DNA of 64,000 nucleotides from Acidilobus saccharovorans 345-15 (lineage in GTDB: Archaea > Thermoproteota > Thermoprotei_A > Sulfolobales > Acidilobaceae). The first letter of the stretch is position 1. The number at the start of each line of letters is the position of its first letter. The DNA lies in contig NC_014374.1 in NCBI RefSeq assembly GCF_000144915.1, positions 496,001 to 560,000 of the forward strand, in the 5' to 3' direction. The notes beneath the pieces are model-generated. The model had not been told where the DNA came from, made no database searches, and was given only the letters and a program-made list of their open reading frames with translations. Below are positions 40,999 through 49,300 of the stretch, in pieces. Both the position numbers and the translations under genes were made by a program.

Positions 40999-41865
40999 TC
41001 AGTGTATTATGCCGACACCCCTCAGTACCATCTCAACTCCTAGGAACGCCAGTATTGCAGTGAATATGTACCTTATGGACCTGTTGGTTATCTTGGGCAA
41101 TATCTTGGAGGCAGTCATTGAGCCCAGCAGGACGCCGAGGGCCGTGAAGCCAGCGAGTATGGGCTGTATAAGGCCGAAGGCCCAGTATATGGCGCTCCCC
41201 GTGGCCGCCGTGACGCCAATCATGAAGTTGCTGGTCGTGGTGCTGACCTTCATGGGCAGGTTCATGGCCCAGTCCATGCCGAGCACCTTGAGGGCCCCGC
41301 TGCCTATCCCGAGGAGGCCTGATATGAAGCCTGCGAAGAACATTATCGTCTCCCCCAGCCACCAGCGGACTCCGTAGTACTTAACCTCCTGCTTCAGGGC
41401 CTCGTCGTAGTACTCGCCGTGCAGCTGGAAGACCCTCGTCGTCCAGTCAGGCTTTATGGGCTTTGGGAGCTCAAACCTGGACCTCTCCATCTGGAAGTAT
41501 ATCTGGCTCAGGAGGACTACGCCGAACACTATATAAATTATGTACTCTAGGTGGTGGGCGTAGACGAAGGCCGCGGTCAGGGAGCCCACTATGGAGCCAG
41601 TGGTGGTAGCTATCTCCAGCCCCATGCCTATTCTCACGTTAGTTATCCTGTCCTTAACGTAAGCGCTGGCCGAGCCGCTGGAGGTGGCTATCGTTGATAT
41701 AAGGCTTGCGCCTGTGGCGTAGGCTATTGGAATTCCAAGGAACAGCGTGTAAAGGGGGACCAGGAAGGTCCCGCCGCCAAGGCCTACCAGGGCGCCAAGG
41801 AAGCCCGATATTATACTTACTATTACCACAAGGGCGAAGAAGACGTCTATCGGTACGTGAAGCAT
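40999..41865 (-). CDS. TSUP (TauE/SafE) family permease
   Basis: About 288 residues and eight to nine hydrophobic helices. The two TSUP repeats show GFLGALVGLGGGTFLVPLYTL and GFISGLLGIGSGALKVLGMDW, both with the glycine-rich motif. Members move sulfite, sulfoacetate or other anions. ATG 41865 is chosen over the start at 41916 because a minus-strand TATA-like TTTTTAATTA at about 41897-41907 predicts transcription from about 41876. A soluble linker rich in charged residues lies near the middle. It heads the operon with DUF1634. Confidence 0.88.
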   Translation of the reverse strand: MLHVPIDVFFALVVIVSIISGFLGALVGLGGGTFLVPLYTLFLGIPIAYATGASLISTIATSSGSASAYVKDRITNVRIGMGLEIATTTGSIVGSLTAAFVYAHHLEYIIYIVFGVVLLSQIYFQMERSRFELPKPIKPDWTTRVFQLHGEYYDEALKQEVKYYGVRWWLGETIMFFAGFISGLLGIGSGALKVLGMDWAMNLPMKVSTTTSNFMIGVTAATGSAIYWAFGLIQPILAGFTALGVLLGSMTASKILPKITNRSIRYIFTAILAFLGVEMVLRGVGIIH

Positions 41866-41933
41866 CCCCTGTGCCCTAAGGCAAGGGTTAGGTAGGGTAA
41901 TTAAAAAGACTTTCACCTCAGCTGTAATGTTTC

Positions 41934-41981
41934 AATATAATTATGAACTGATAGCTATGTTTTAAAACCAGTAATTATATT
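41934..41981. promoter_or_regulatory. Nested AT-rich palindromes between TSUP and XRE genes
   Basis: AATATAATTA (41934-41943) and its exact inverse TAATTATATT (41972-41981) flank a 28-base spacer that itself contains the palindrome GTTTTAAAAC (41959-41968). The block sits in the 193-base divergent region. The XRE-type regulator next to it is an obvious candidate binder. AT-rich composition lowers the weight of the symmetry. Confidence 0.4.
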
Positions 41982-42058
41982 TTCAAACGAGTACTAGTTA
42001 ATTTGTTGATCTAAATCCGCTTAATAGATAGCCCATAGTACCCCCTGCGGGGACCCCC

Positions 42059-42796
42059 TTGGAGGAGCTTGAGGAGTTCGCCTACAAGGCAGTAGCCGTC
42101 AGGATAGCTGGCGACATAGTGCTCAGCGACTCCCCCGGCGCCGCCCTGAGGAAGTGGAGGGAGTACTTCAAGCTGAGCCAGCAGGAGGTCGCTAAGTATA
42201 TGGGGGTCTCCTCCAGCGTGCTCAGTGACTACGAGAAGGGCAGGAGGAGCCCGGGGGCGGGGTTCATAAGGAGGTTCGTCACTGCCCTCCTCAAGGTTGA
42301 CGCCGAGAAGGGCACGAAGAGGTCCGAGAACCTGGTCAAGGCGCTCGGCATACCCACCACTGGCATAATAGACATGCAGGAGTTCAGCGAGCCCATGACA
42401 CTTGAGGACATAATAATAACCGTTGACGGCATACTGCTCTACCCCGACTACCCCAAGGGCATAGTGGCATACGGCTACACAGTGATAGACAGCATTAAGG
42501 CCATAACTGAGCTCACCAGCATGCAGTTCTACACCATGCTGGGCTCCGTGCCCGAGAGGGTCATAGTGTTCACTAAGGTCACGGCGGGCAGGAGCCCCAT
42601 GGTAGCGGTCAGGGTGTCCCTGGTGAAGCCCAGCATAATAGTGATCCATGGCCCCAGGGAGCACGTGGACTACCTGTCAATAGAGCTGGCGAGGCTGGAC
42701 AGGATACCCCTCGTCCTCAGCACTCTCAACAGCGTCGACGAGCTCGTCCAGAGGCTTAGGAGCCGCACGGGCGGCAGGGGCTTCACGATCCCTTGA
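42059..42796 (+). CDS. XRE-type helix-turn-helix regulator, archaeal
   Basis: A 245-residue protein with a Cro/CI helix-turn-helix at residues about 30-85: LRKWREYFKLSQQEVAKYMGVSSS, then VLSDYEKGRRSPGAGFIRRFV. The remaining 150 residues are an archaea-specific alpha/beta domain (YGYTVIDSIKAI, RVIVFTKVTAGRSPMVAVRVS). Such proteins are common in crenarchaea and poorly studied. TTG 42059 is chosen; a TATA-like GCTTAATAG near 42020-42028 fits. Convergent, 14-base overlap with NAC. It may control the divergent TSUP operon. Confidence 0.85.
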   Translation: MEELEEFAYKAVAVRIAGDIVLSDSPGAALRKWREYFKLSQQEVAKYMGVSSSVLSDYEKGRRSPGAGFIRRFVTALLKVDAEKGTKRSENLVKALGIPTTGIIDMQEFSEPMTLEDIIITVDGILLYPDYPKGIVAYGYTVIDSIKAITELTSMQFYTMLGSVPERVIVFTKVTAGRSPMVAVRVSLVKPSIIVIHGPREHVDYLSIELARLDRIPLVLSTLNSVDELVQRLRSRTGGRGFTIP

Positions 42797-43127
42797 GCTT
42801 GAGTATGGCCTCAGCTATGTCGCCGTTGGCAGCTATGAGCGCGTTCCTGGCGGTCTCAAGGTCGACCCCGGCCTGCTCCGCCACGAGCTTCACGTCCTCC
42901 TCGCTCACCTGGGGCTGCGCCGGCTGCTGGGGCTTGACCTCCTTCGGCTCCCCCACGACATATATCATAGTGGGCTGGTTCCTCCCTCTAACTATTATTA
43001 CCTGAGGCTCCTCGACGACCAACTGCTTGTCCTTGGCCTCTATGGTGACCCTGGTGGCCTCCAGCTCCTCGGCCTCGATGCCCATCCTCTTGAGCATCCT
43101 CTTGAGCTCCCTTGGGTTGACCCCCAT
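42783..43127 (-). CDS. nac: Nascent polypeptide-associated complex protein
   Basis: A 114-residue archaeal NAC, a homodimeric ribosome-bound chaperone at the peptide exit. The N-terminus NPRELKRMLKRMGIEAEEL is basic for ribosome contact; the NAC barrel reads VTIEAKDKQLVVEEPQVIIV; a Pro/Gln-rich linker leads to a UBA domain (DVKLVAEQAGVDLETARNAL, then GDIAEAILKLK). ATG 43127 is chosen. The sequence is complete. Confidence 0.95.
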   Translation of the reverse strand: MGVNPRELKRMLKRMGIEAEELEATRVTIEAKDKQLVVEEPQVIIVRGRNQPTMIYVVGEPKEVKPQQPAQPQVSEEDVKLVAEQAGVDLETARNALIAANGDIAEAILKLKGS

Positions 43128-43225
43128 CAACGGCCTCTCCTACAACTTCATGGTAAGTATCGCTTAATATAGCCTTCTGTTACACAAGGGCAGCGGAAGC
43201 TGTATTGGAACAGGTCAGATGAAAG

Positions 43226-44515
43226 ATGGGTAGCAGTGACGAAACGCCCAAGGTAAGGATCCTGGGCAGCGGAAGGGAGGTCGGGAGGGCAGCCATAGGT
43301 GTAGAGCACAGGGGCCGCATGGTCCTCCTGGACTACGGCGTCAACTTTGATGAGAACGAGCAGCCCATATACCCGCTTCACGTGAGGCCCAAGGACGTTG
43401 AGGCCCTGGTGCTGACCCACAGCCACTTGGACCACGTGGGGGCAGCCCCGGCGCTGTTCATATCTGTCAAGCCGAGGCTCCTGGCAACCCCGCTCACCCT
43501 TGATGTGACGAGGCTGCTGCTCTACGACATGATAAAGCTCAACGGGCCCAACCTGATATTCGACAACAGCACAGTTGATGACATGCTTGGCGTGGCCGAG
43601 AGCGTGGACTACGAGAGGTCCTTTGAACTCGACGACTTCACCCTGACCCTCATGTCGAGCGGCCACATACCGGGCTCCGCCTCAGTGCTGGTTGACGTGA
43701 ACGGCAGGAAGGTGCTGTACACCAGCGACATGAACACCATAGAGACGAAGCTCATGAACCCCCACAAGCTGACCGGGGTGAAGGCCGACGCCGTGATAAT
43801 AGAGTCCACCTACTCCACCGTGACGCACCCCGAGAGGGAAAACACCGAGAAGGAGTTCTACGAGTCAGTGGAGGACGTGGTCAAGAGGGGCGGCACCGTG
43901 CTTGTCCCCGCGTTCAGCGTAGCCAGGGGGCAGGAGATAATGTGCCTCCTCGAGGAGAAGGGCTTCGGCTGGCCCGTCTGGATAGACGGCATGATAAGGT
44001 CCGTCACCGACCTTTACCTGGCGCACAGCAGCTTCATCAAGGACCCCAGGCTCCTCGCCAAGGCCCTTGAGGACCAGAAGGTGGTGAAGGGCTGGGGGGA
44101 CAGGAAGAAGGCACTAAAGAAACCCGGAGTCATAATATCAAGCGCGGGCATGCTGAAGGGCGGCCCGAGCCTGTACTACTACACAAGGATGGTTCAGAAC
44201 GAGAAGGACGCAGTGTTCCTAGTGAGCTACCAGGCGCCGGGCACCCCTGGCAGGCAGGCCCTTGAGGAGGGAGTATTCTTTGACGGCGAGAGGAAGCTGC
44301 CCGTGAAGGCGAGGCTGCAGATATTCGACTTCTCGAGCCACACAGACTGGAAGGGAGTCTTACAGACGTTGAAGTCCCTGGCCGGGGTCAGGAAGGTCAT
44401 CCTGGTCCACGGGGAGCCCCAGGGCCAGATGAGGCTGGCGTCAAAGATAAAGGACGAGCTGGGCGACGTTGAGGTCCTGGTGCCCCAGAACGGCGACGAG
44501 ATACCCGTCGACTAG
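43226..44515 (+). CDS. aCPSF2-type beta-CASP ribonuclease
   Basis: A 429-residue MBL/beta-CASP nuclease without KH domains, matching archaeal aCPSF2 rather than aCPSF1. Motif 2 is LTHSHLDHVG (H65, H67, D69, H70). Further motifs are SSGHIPGSASVLV, YTSDMNT, IIESTYST, and in the beta-CASP region FSVARGQEIM, ISSAGMLKGGPS, FSSHTDW and VHGEPQGQM. It processes or decays RNA. ATG 43226. A long convergent gap to the HAD gene holds nothing evident. Confidence 0.93.
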   Translation: MGSSDETPKVRILGSGREVGRAAIGVEHRGRMVLLDYGVNFDENEQPIYPLHVRPKDVEALVLTHSHLDHVGAAPALFISVKPRLLATPLTLDVTRLLLYDMIKLNGPNLIFDNSTVDDMLGVAESVDYERSFELDDFTLTLMSSGHIPGSASVLVDVNGRKVLYTSDMNTIETKLMNPHKLTGVKADAVIIESTYSTVTHPERENTEKEFYESVEDVVKRGGTVLVPAFSVARGQEIMCLLEEKGFGWPVWIDGMIRSVTDLYLAHSSFIKDPRLLAKALEDQKVVKGWGDRKKALKKPGVIISSAGMLKGGPSLYYYTRMVQNEKDAVFLVSYQAPGTPGRQALEEGVFFDGERKLPVKARLQIFDFSSHTDWKGVLQTLKSLAGVRKVILVHGEPQGQMRLASKIKDELGDVEVLVPQNGDEIPVD

Positions 44516-44616
44516 CGGCAGCCTTATTTGTCTGGACCTCCACAGCTCAAGTGAATGAGGAATTTGCCGAGTGCTGAGCCGTTGAGGCTGTGAAGAGAGG
44601 GAACCTCGCCTGACGC

Positions 44617-45327
44617 TTAGTTGCGTTCTCCCTTAGCGAGAAGCCACCTGGCAAACTCCAGGAAGCCGGCGCCTCCCCTGCCCCTGGCCACGAACTTAAC
44701 CTTAACCTTAACCGCGGGGGCCGCGTCGCCCGGGCAGCCGCTTATGGGCACCACTGAGAGCATGTCGAGGTCGTTCTCGCCGTCCCCTATGGCTGCCGCC
44801 TCGGAGGCGCTGACCCCTATTAGCTCAAGGGCCCTCAGGAGCCCCTCGCCCTTGCCGTTGCCAGGGTTTATGTGGACGGCGTAGCCGCTCCAGAGGACTC
44901 TGAGGCCGTGGGCCTCGGCTATCTCTGACACAGCCCTCAGCAGCTCGGCCTTCGAGTTCTCGTCTACCCCCCTGGGCATGAAGAAGGCCATGTCGTGGTA
45001 CCTGAACTCGTTCTGCCAGCTGGGCCTGAGGCCGAGGTCCTGGAGCTTCCTGAGCAGCCCCTCGGGGGGCCTGCCGGAGCACACGTGGTATATCTGTCCC
45101 CTGTACATTATGACGCAGCCGTTCTCAGCCACGACGGGGCCGCTGGAGCCAAGGTAGACGCTGAGGCCTGCGGTCACGGGGAGGCTGTTGCCTGAGACCA
45201 GGATAACCTTGACCCCGCGGGACTCCAGCAGCCTTATCCCCCTGATCGCGTGCACGCTTACCCTTAGGTCGCCCCTCCTCACGGTGAGCGTGCCGTCAAC
45301 GTCTGACCCGACAGCCTTCAGCGGCAA
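44617..45327 (-). CDS. Archaeal phosphoglycolate phosphatase-like HAD protein
   Basis: A 236-residue HAD phosphatase with a Cof-type C2 cap, like the Thermoplasma TA0175 phosphoglycolate phosphatase. Motif I is GSDVDGTLT, motif II ILVSGNS, motif III lysine lies in the NPGNGKGEGLLRAL segment, and motif IV is IGDGENDLDML. It clears 2-phosphoglycolate, or acts on another small phosphate ester. TTG 45327 is the apparent start. It shares a 90-base divergent region with the CoA transferase. Confidence 0.88.
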   Translation of the reverse strand: MPLKAVGSDVDGTLTVRRGDLRVSVHAIRGIRLLESRGVKVILVSGNSLPVTAGLSVYLGSSGPVVAENGCVIMYRGQIYHVCSGRPPEGLLRKLQDLGLRPSWQNEFRYHDMAFFMPRGVDENSKAELLRAVSEIAEAHGLRVLWSGYAVHINPGNGKGEGLLRALELIGVSASEAAAIGDGENDLDMLSVVPISGCPGDAAPAVKVKVKFVARGRGGAGFLEFARWLLAKGERN

Positions 45328-45417
45328 CCGCGCTCCCAGCTTTAGCTCTCGCAGTAAATATTAAAGCCCCTACATACTTCTAAAGTAATTGAAGCACAGA
45401 TTCGGAGGTAACTTAAT

Positions 45418-47088
45418 ATGAGCGACAGCGTTGTGAGCCTGATAGCAAGAAAGAAAATAGTTAATGACCCAGACTTCGTCCTGTCGCAGATAAAGGACGG
45501 CGACGTCGTTGCCATCTCAGGCTTCAACGAGATAACGTCGCCCGACTACCTCATAGAAAGGCTCTACAGGCTGTACTTGAAGACCGGCCACCCCAGGAAC
45601 CTCTTCATAATAAGTGACACGTTCCCTGGGACGCCAGGCAGGGGGCTTGACAGCATAGCCCAGATGATGTACAAGAGGGGGGACAGGGACTTCATAAGGG
45701 GCATGCTGGTGGCCTTCTACGGCTGGAGCGAGACCCTCCAGAAGATGATAAAGGAGGAGTGGTTCGAGGCCTACGCCTGGAGCATCGGGATCCTGGCCTA
45801 CTGGTTCAGGGAGGTCGGGAGCGGCAGGCCTGGCGTCCTGACCAGGGTCGGACTCAACACCACCGCTGACCCAAGGTATGACGGAACAGCCCTTAACGAG
45901 ACCGCCAAGGAGAGGAGGACTGTCAAGGTGCAGCTGCTCAACATAGACGGTAAGGAGTACCTGCTCTACACCGCCCCGAAGCCCAAGTTCGCCCTCATAA
46001 GGGGGAGCACGGCCGACGAGATAGGAAACCTGTCCCTCGAGGACGAGGTGGCTTACGGCACCGTGCTTAACATAGCTCAGGCGACTAAGGCCATGCCAGA
46101 GAAGGGCACAGTCATAGCCCAGGTGCTCAGGGTGGCCAGGTTCGGCACCATTAACCCCAAGAGCGTGGTCGTTCCCGGCCCGCTGGTGGACTACGTTGTA
46201 GTTGCGCCCAGGGAGTACCACAGGCAGTCCCACAGCTTTGACTACGACCCCATAGTAGCTGGAAGGGTGATACCCCCGGCTGACGTTATGACGGCGCAGA
46301 TGGAGAGCGGCCTGGACGAGAGGAAGGTAGTGGCCAGGAGGGTGGCCCTTGAGCTTGCCAGGCTCGTGGAGAAGTACGGGAGGCCTGTGGTGGTCAACCT
46401 CGGCGTGGGCATACCGGCTATGGTGGGCGAGGTGGCGATGGAGGAGGACATACAGGACCTGGTGGTGCTCACCGTTGAGTCAGGCACGTGGGGAGGAAGG
46501 CCGCTCTACGGCCCTGACTTTGGGGTCTCCATAGGGGCCTTCGCAGTGCTCTCGGTGCCGGACCAGTTCACCATGTACGAGGGAGGGGTCATCGACGCGG
46601 CCTCCCTGGGCTTCATGCAGATAGACAAGTACGGCAATGTCAACTCGTTCTTCACGGAGTCAAAGATACCTGGGCCAGGAGGGTTCCCAGCTATAGCGTC
46701 AGGGGCGCCTGACATCTACTATGCAGGCCTCTTCACGGCTGGCAGGGGGACAAAGTATGAGGTGGCCGACGGGAAGCTAAGGATAATCTCCGACGGAAAC
46801 ATAGTTAAGTTTGTCAACAAGGTGGACAAGGTCGGGTGCTCCTCGAAGGTTATGATAGAGAATAGGAAGAACGTGCTTTACATAACCGAGAGGGCTGTGT
46901 TCAGGCTGACGCCCGAGGGACTGGAGCTCATAGAGGTGGCCCCTGGCGTCGACCTGGAGAAGGACGTGCTCGCCAAGATGGAGTTCAAGCCTATAATGAA
47001 GAGGGAGCCGGAGCTCATGGACCCGAGGATCTTCATGCCCAAGAAGATGGGCATGAAGGAGGAGCTAGTGAAGGCCATAAGGGTCTGA
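45418..47088 (+). CDS. Class I acyl-CoA:carboxylate CoA-transferase, fused subunits
   Basis: A 556-residue protein that carries both halves of a class I CoA transferase, as in propionate or acetoacetate CoA-transferases. The alpha half has GDVVAISGFNEITSPDYLI; the beta half has VNLGVGIPAMV and the catalytic glutamate E354 in LTVESGTWGG, which forms the CoA thioester. ATG 45418 follows GGAGGTAACTTA. It may recycle CoA between acetate, propionate or branched acids, alongside the synthetases at 11136 and 38663. The exact acyl pair is not decided by sequence. Confidence 0.9.
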   Translation: MSDSVVSLIARKKIVNDPDFVLSQIKDGDVVAISGFNEITSPDYLIERLYRLYLKTGHPRNLFIISDTFPGTPGRGLDSIAQMMYKRGDRDFIRGMLVAFYGWSETLQKMIKEEWFEAYAWSIGILAYWFREVGSGRPGVLTRVGLNTTADPRYDGTALNETAKERRTVKVQLLNIDGKEYLLYTAPKPKFALIRGSTADEIGNLSLEDEVAYGTVLNIAQATKAMPEKGTVIAQVLRVARFGTINPKSVVVPGPLVDYVVVAPREYHRQSHSFDYDPIVAGRVIPPADVMTAQMESGLDERKVVARRVALELARLVEKYGRPVVVNLGVGIPAMVGEVAMEEDIQDLVVLTVESGTWGGRPLYGPDFGVSIGAFAVLSVPDQFTMYEGGVIDAASLGFMQIDKYGNVNSFFTESKIPGPGGFPAIASGAPDIYYAGLFTAGRGTKYEVADGKLRIISDGNIVKFVNKVDKVGCSSKVMIENRKNVLYITERAVFRLTPEGLELIEVAPGVDLEKDVLAKMEFKPIMKREPELMDPRIFMPKKMGMKEELVKAIRV

Positions 47089-47135
47089 GGCTAACGCTTT
47101 TCTTTTCCTCCACGCCCGAGGGCGCGGGGTCCTTA

Positions 47136-47414
47136 GTGGGCACGTGCGAGGTTAAGGCAAGAAAGGGCCTCATAAGGGTCTCCTCCGAGGTCGTCGGAGG
47201 GGTCATAGCCAGGGTCAGCATAACGGGAGACTTCATGGTTATCCCGGAGGACAAGGTCTTCGAGCTTGAGGAGAGCCTCGTTAACACCAGGTTTGACAGG
47301 GGCGAGGTCTCCGGCGTCGTCAGGAGGGTGCTCCAGGGCTCAAGCCTGGTAGGCTGCTCCGAGGAGGACTTTGTGGACGCCATAATGTGCTCGGGTGAGG
47401 GCGATGCAGCTTAG
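47136..47414 (+). CDS. lplB: Lipoate-protein ligase accessory domain protein
   Basis: A 92-residue protein corresponding to the C-terminal domain of bacterial LplA: GLIRVSSEVVGGVIARVSI, then GDFMVIPEDKVFELEESLV and VRRVLQGSSLVGCSEEDFVDAI. In Thermoplasma the ligase is likewise split into LplA and LplB, and both are needed to make lipoyl-AMP. GTG 47136. It overlaps the lplA gene by about 11 bases, giving a matched pair. Confidence 0.88.
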   Translation: MGTCEVKARKGLIRVSSEVVGGVIARVSITGDFMVIPEDKVFELEESLVNTRFDRGEVSGVVRRVLQGSSLVGCSEEDFVDAIMCSGEGDAA

Positions 47415-48222
47415 GGTCCTGCTCTACGAGACCCCTGACGACCCATACATGAACTTGGCGTTCGAGGAGGCCCTGCCCAGGGCGAGGGGCTGCGGCATCT
47501 CCCCTGACACGCTTAGGCTTTGGAGGAACCGCAGGGCAGTTGTAATAGGCTACTTCCAGAGGGCCGAGGAGGAGGTGAACCTCGCAGAGGCAGAGAGGCA
47601 GGGCGTGAAGGTGGTGAGGAGGTTCACCGGCGGAGGGGCAGCATATCATGACCTTGGCAACATAAACTACGCAATATCGCTCTCCCTGGGCGAGAGGAAG
47701 GTAAGCAACCCCGTCGACTTCATATTCACGGAGCTCATAAGGGCCCCCGTTGAGGCGCTAAGGTCCCTGGGCTTTGAGGCCTCGGTGCAGAACGTCAACG
47801 ACATAATTGTTGACAACAGGAAGGTGAGCGGCACGGCGGCAACGGTGTCCTGGGGCTCCATATTCTTCCATGGCGCCATGCTGGTGAGCGCAGACCTCAG
47901 CGCCCTGGCCTCCGTCCTTAAGGTGCCCCTCAAGAAGCTCATAGACAAGGGGGTCTCGAGCGTCAAGTACAGGGTAACGAACCTGGCCGCCCTGAGGCCT
48001 GGGACCACTGTCAACGATGTTGCCTCCGCCCTAGCCAGCTCGTTCGCAAAGGTTCTGGGCTACGACGGCGTTAAGTACGACCTGCCCACGTCTGAGGAGC
48101 TGGAGATGGCGGAGATACTCTACACTTACAAGTACTCAGACAGGTCATGGAACATGGACAGGGCGCCCCACAGGCAGTTCAGGAGGGCCGAGGAGGAGCT
48201 CATGAGGGTATGTAGGAGGTAG
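47404..48222 (+). CDS. lplA: Lipoate--protein ligase, catalytic subunit
   Basis: About 272 residues of the biotin/lipoate ligase fold. Seen are DPYMNLAFEEALP, LRLWRNRRAVVIGYFQ, the lipoyl-AMP loop RRFTGGGAAYHDLGNINYAI, and the catalytic lysine region NDIIVDNRKVSGTAA. It attaches lipoate to E2 or GcvH proteins. No 2-oxoacid dehydrogenase gene is in view. ATG 47404 follows GGTGAGGGC. The C-terminal LplA domain is missing here because it is the separate gene just upstream. Confidence 0.93.
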   Translation: MQLRVLLYETPDDPYMNLAFEEALPRARGCGISPDTLRLWRNRRAVVIGYFQRAEEEVNLAEAERQGVKVVRRFTGGGAAYHDLGNINYAISLSLGERKVSNPVDFIFTELIRAPVEALRSLGFEASVQNVNDIIVDNRKVSGTAATVSWGSIFFHGAMLVSADLSALASVLKVPLKKLIDKGVSSVKYRVTNLAALRPGTTVNDVASALASSFAKVLGYDGVKYDLPTSEELEMAEILYTYKYSDRSWNMDRAPHRQFRRAEEELMRVCRR

Positions 48223-48279
48223 CGTATCATATGCACTAAGCTGAGCGCTTAAAATCCCCACTGTGCGGACACTATTAAG

Positions 48280-48705
48280 GTGAGCTCCTTGAGCGTCTGG
48301 ACCTCAAAGGTAGGTGACGTTGCAAGGAAGAACGTGGTGTCCGCGACCGCCGATGCCACGCTTGCGGAGGCCGCGAGGCTCATGTACACCAAGGGCACCG
48401 GCAGCGTCGTAGTTGTGTCTCCAGAGGGGAAAGTGATAGGCATCTTCACTGAGAGGGACCTGAGCAGGGTGGTGGCGGACAGGGTCAGCTATGACTCAAA
48501 GCTCGGCGACTTAATGACCAAGGACCCGGTGACCATAAGGGATGACGAGCCCATAACTAAGGCTGTGGAGCTGCTTTCAACCCGCAAGATAAGGCACCTG
48601 CCCGTGGTTGACAGGGAGGGAAAGCTCGTGGGCATAATAACGGCCAGGGACATAGTTGACATAACCGAGAGGTACCTGGCGTCGACAGGCTTCGTCTCGG
48701 AGTGA
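48280..48705 (+). CDS. Tandem CBS-domain protein
   Basis: A 141-residue protein made of two CBS domains. The first runs VARKNVVSATADATLAEAARL to GIFTERDLSRVV; the second LMTKDPVTIRDDEPITKAVEL to IITARDIVDITERY. The T/S-x-x-D motifs for adenosine ligands are kept in both. Such stand-alone pairs sense AMP, ATP or SAM. GTG 48280, or TTG 48289 after AAGGTGAG. Partner unknown. A two-base gap separates it from the convergent DUF998 gene. Confidence 0.93.
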   Translation: MSSLSVWTSKVGDVARKNVVSATADATLAEAARLMYTKGTGSVVVVSPEGKVIGIFTERDLSRVVADRVSYDSKLGDLMTKDPVTIRDDEPITKAVELLSTRKIRHLPVVDREGKLVGIITARDIVDITERYLASTGFVSE

Positions 48706-48707
48706 CC

Positions 48708-49262
48708 TCAGCCTTCAAGGTCTCGCAGGTCAAACGTCATAAGTATCACGAAGAGGTCTATGAGCACTATTCCGTAGGCCTCGAGGGTGGCCGCCGAGGG
48801 CCACCTGAAGGCTATGGCCCCGGCGGGCCCGATAACCCCAATGGCCACCTCCGCGGCCCCTCTTTTTGCCCTACCCGAGACTATGGAGCCCGCGCCCCAC
48901 ACTATGGACGTCATGTCCATCTGAGCGAAGAACCACTGCGAGACGAAGACGTGGGGGTATGTGCCCTCGTGGAACACGCCTATCAGGGCAAGGAACAGGC
49001 CGGCGACCATCATAAATGAGGCGCCCACGGCCTCTAGCTTCTCGCTGCTGACGCTGACCGCGTACGAGGCGAAGGCTATTATGAGGGCGCCGACCGCTAT
49101 AAGGCCATAGTTGTAGAGCCATGGGTCTGTGGCCCTGGGACCTCCCAGGTCGCTGAAGGCGTTTTTGGTGAACACGAACCAGGGGTTAATGGACACGCAA
49201 GCAATAATAATTACCCATGCCACCGCCGCCGCAGTGATGCCAAGGTACCTGAGGGCCCGCAA
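48708..49262 (-). CDS. DUF998 membrane protein
   Basis: A 184-residue protein with six hydrophobic helices, matching DUF998: the first loop FVFTKNAFSDLGGPRATDPWLYNYG carries the family's N-x-(F/I)SDLG motif, and GVFHEGTYPHVFVSQWFF lies in the middle. Function is unknown for the family. TTG 49262 is the apparent start. It follows the helicase gene in the same direction across 38 bases, so it lies downstream of the helicase and may be co-transcribed. Confidence 0.82.
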   Translation of the reverse strand: MRALRYLGITAAAVAWVIIIACVSINPWFVFTKNAFSDLGGPRATDPWLYNYGLIAVGALIIAFASYAVSVSSEKLEAVGASFMMVAGLFLALIGVFHEGTYPHVFVSQWFFAQMDMTSIVWGAGSIVSGRAKRGAAEVAIGVIGPAGAIAFRWPSAATLEAYGIVLIDLFVILMTFDLRDLEG

Positions 49263-49300
49263 GTAAAACCCCTGTGGGTTAAGGGGCCGGAGGCTAAAAT

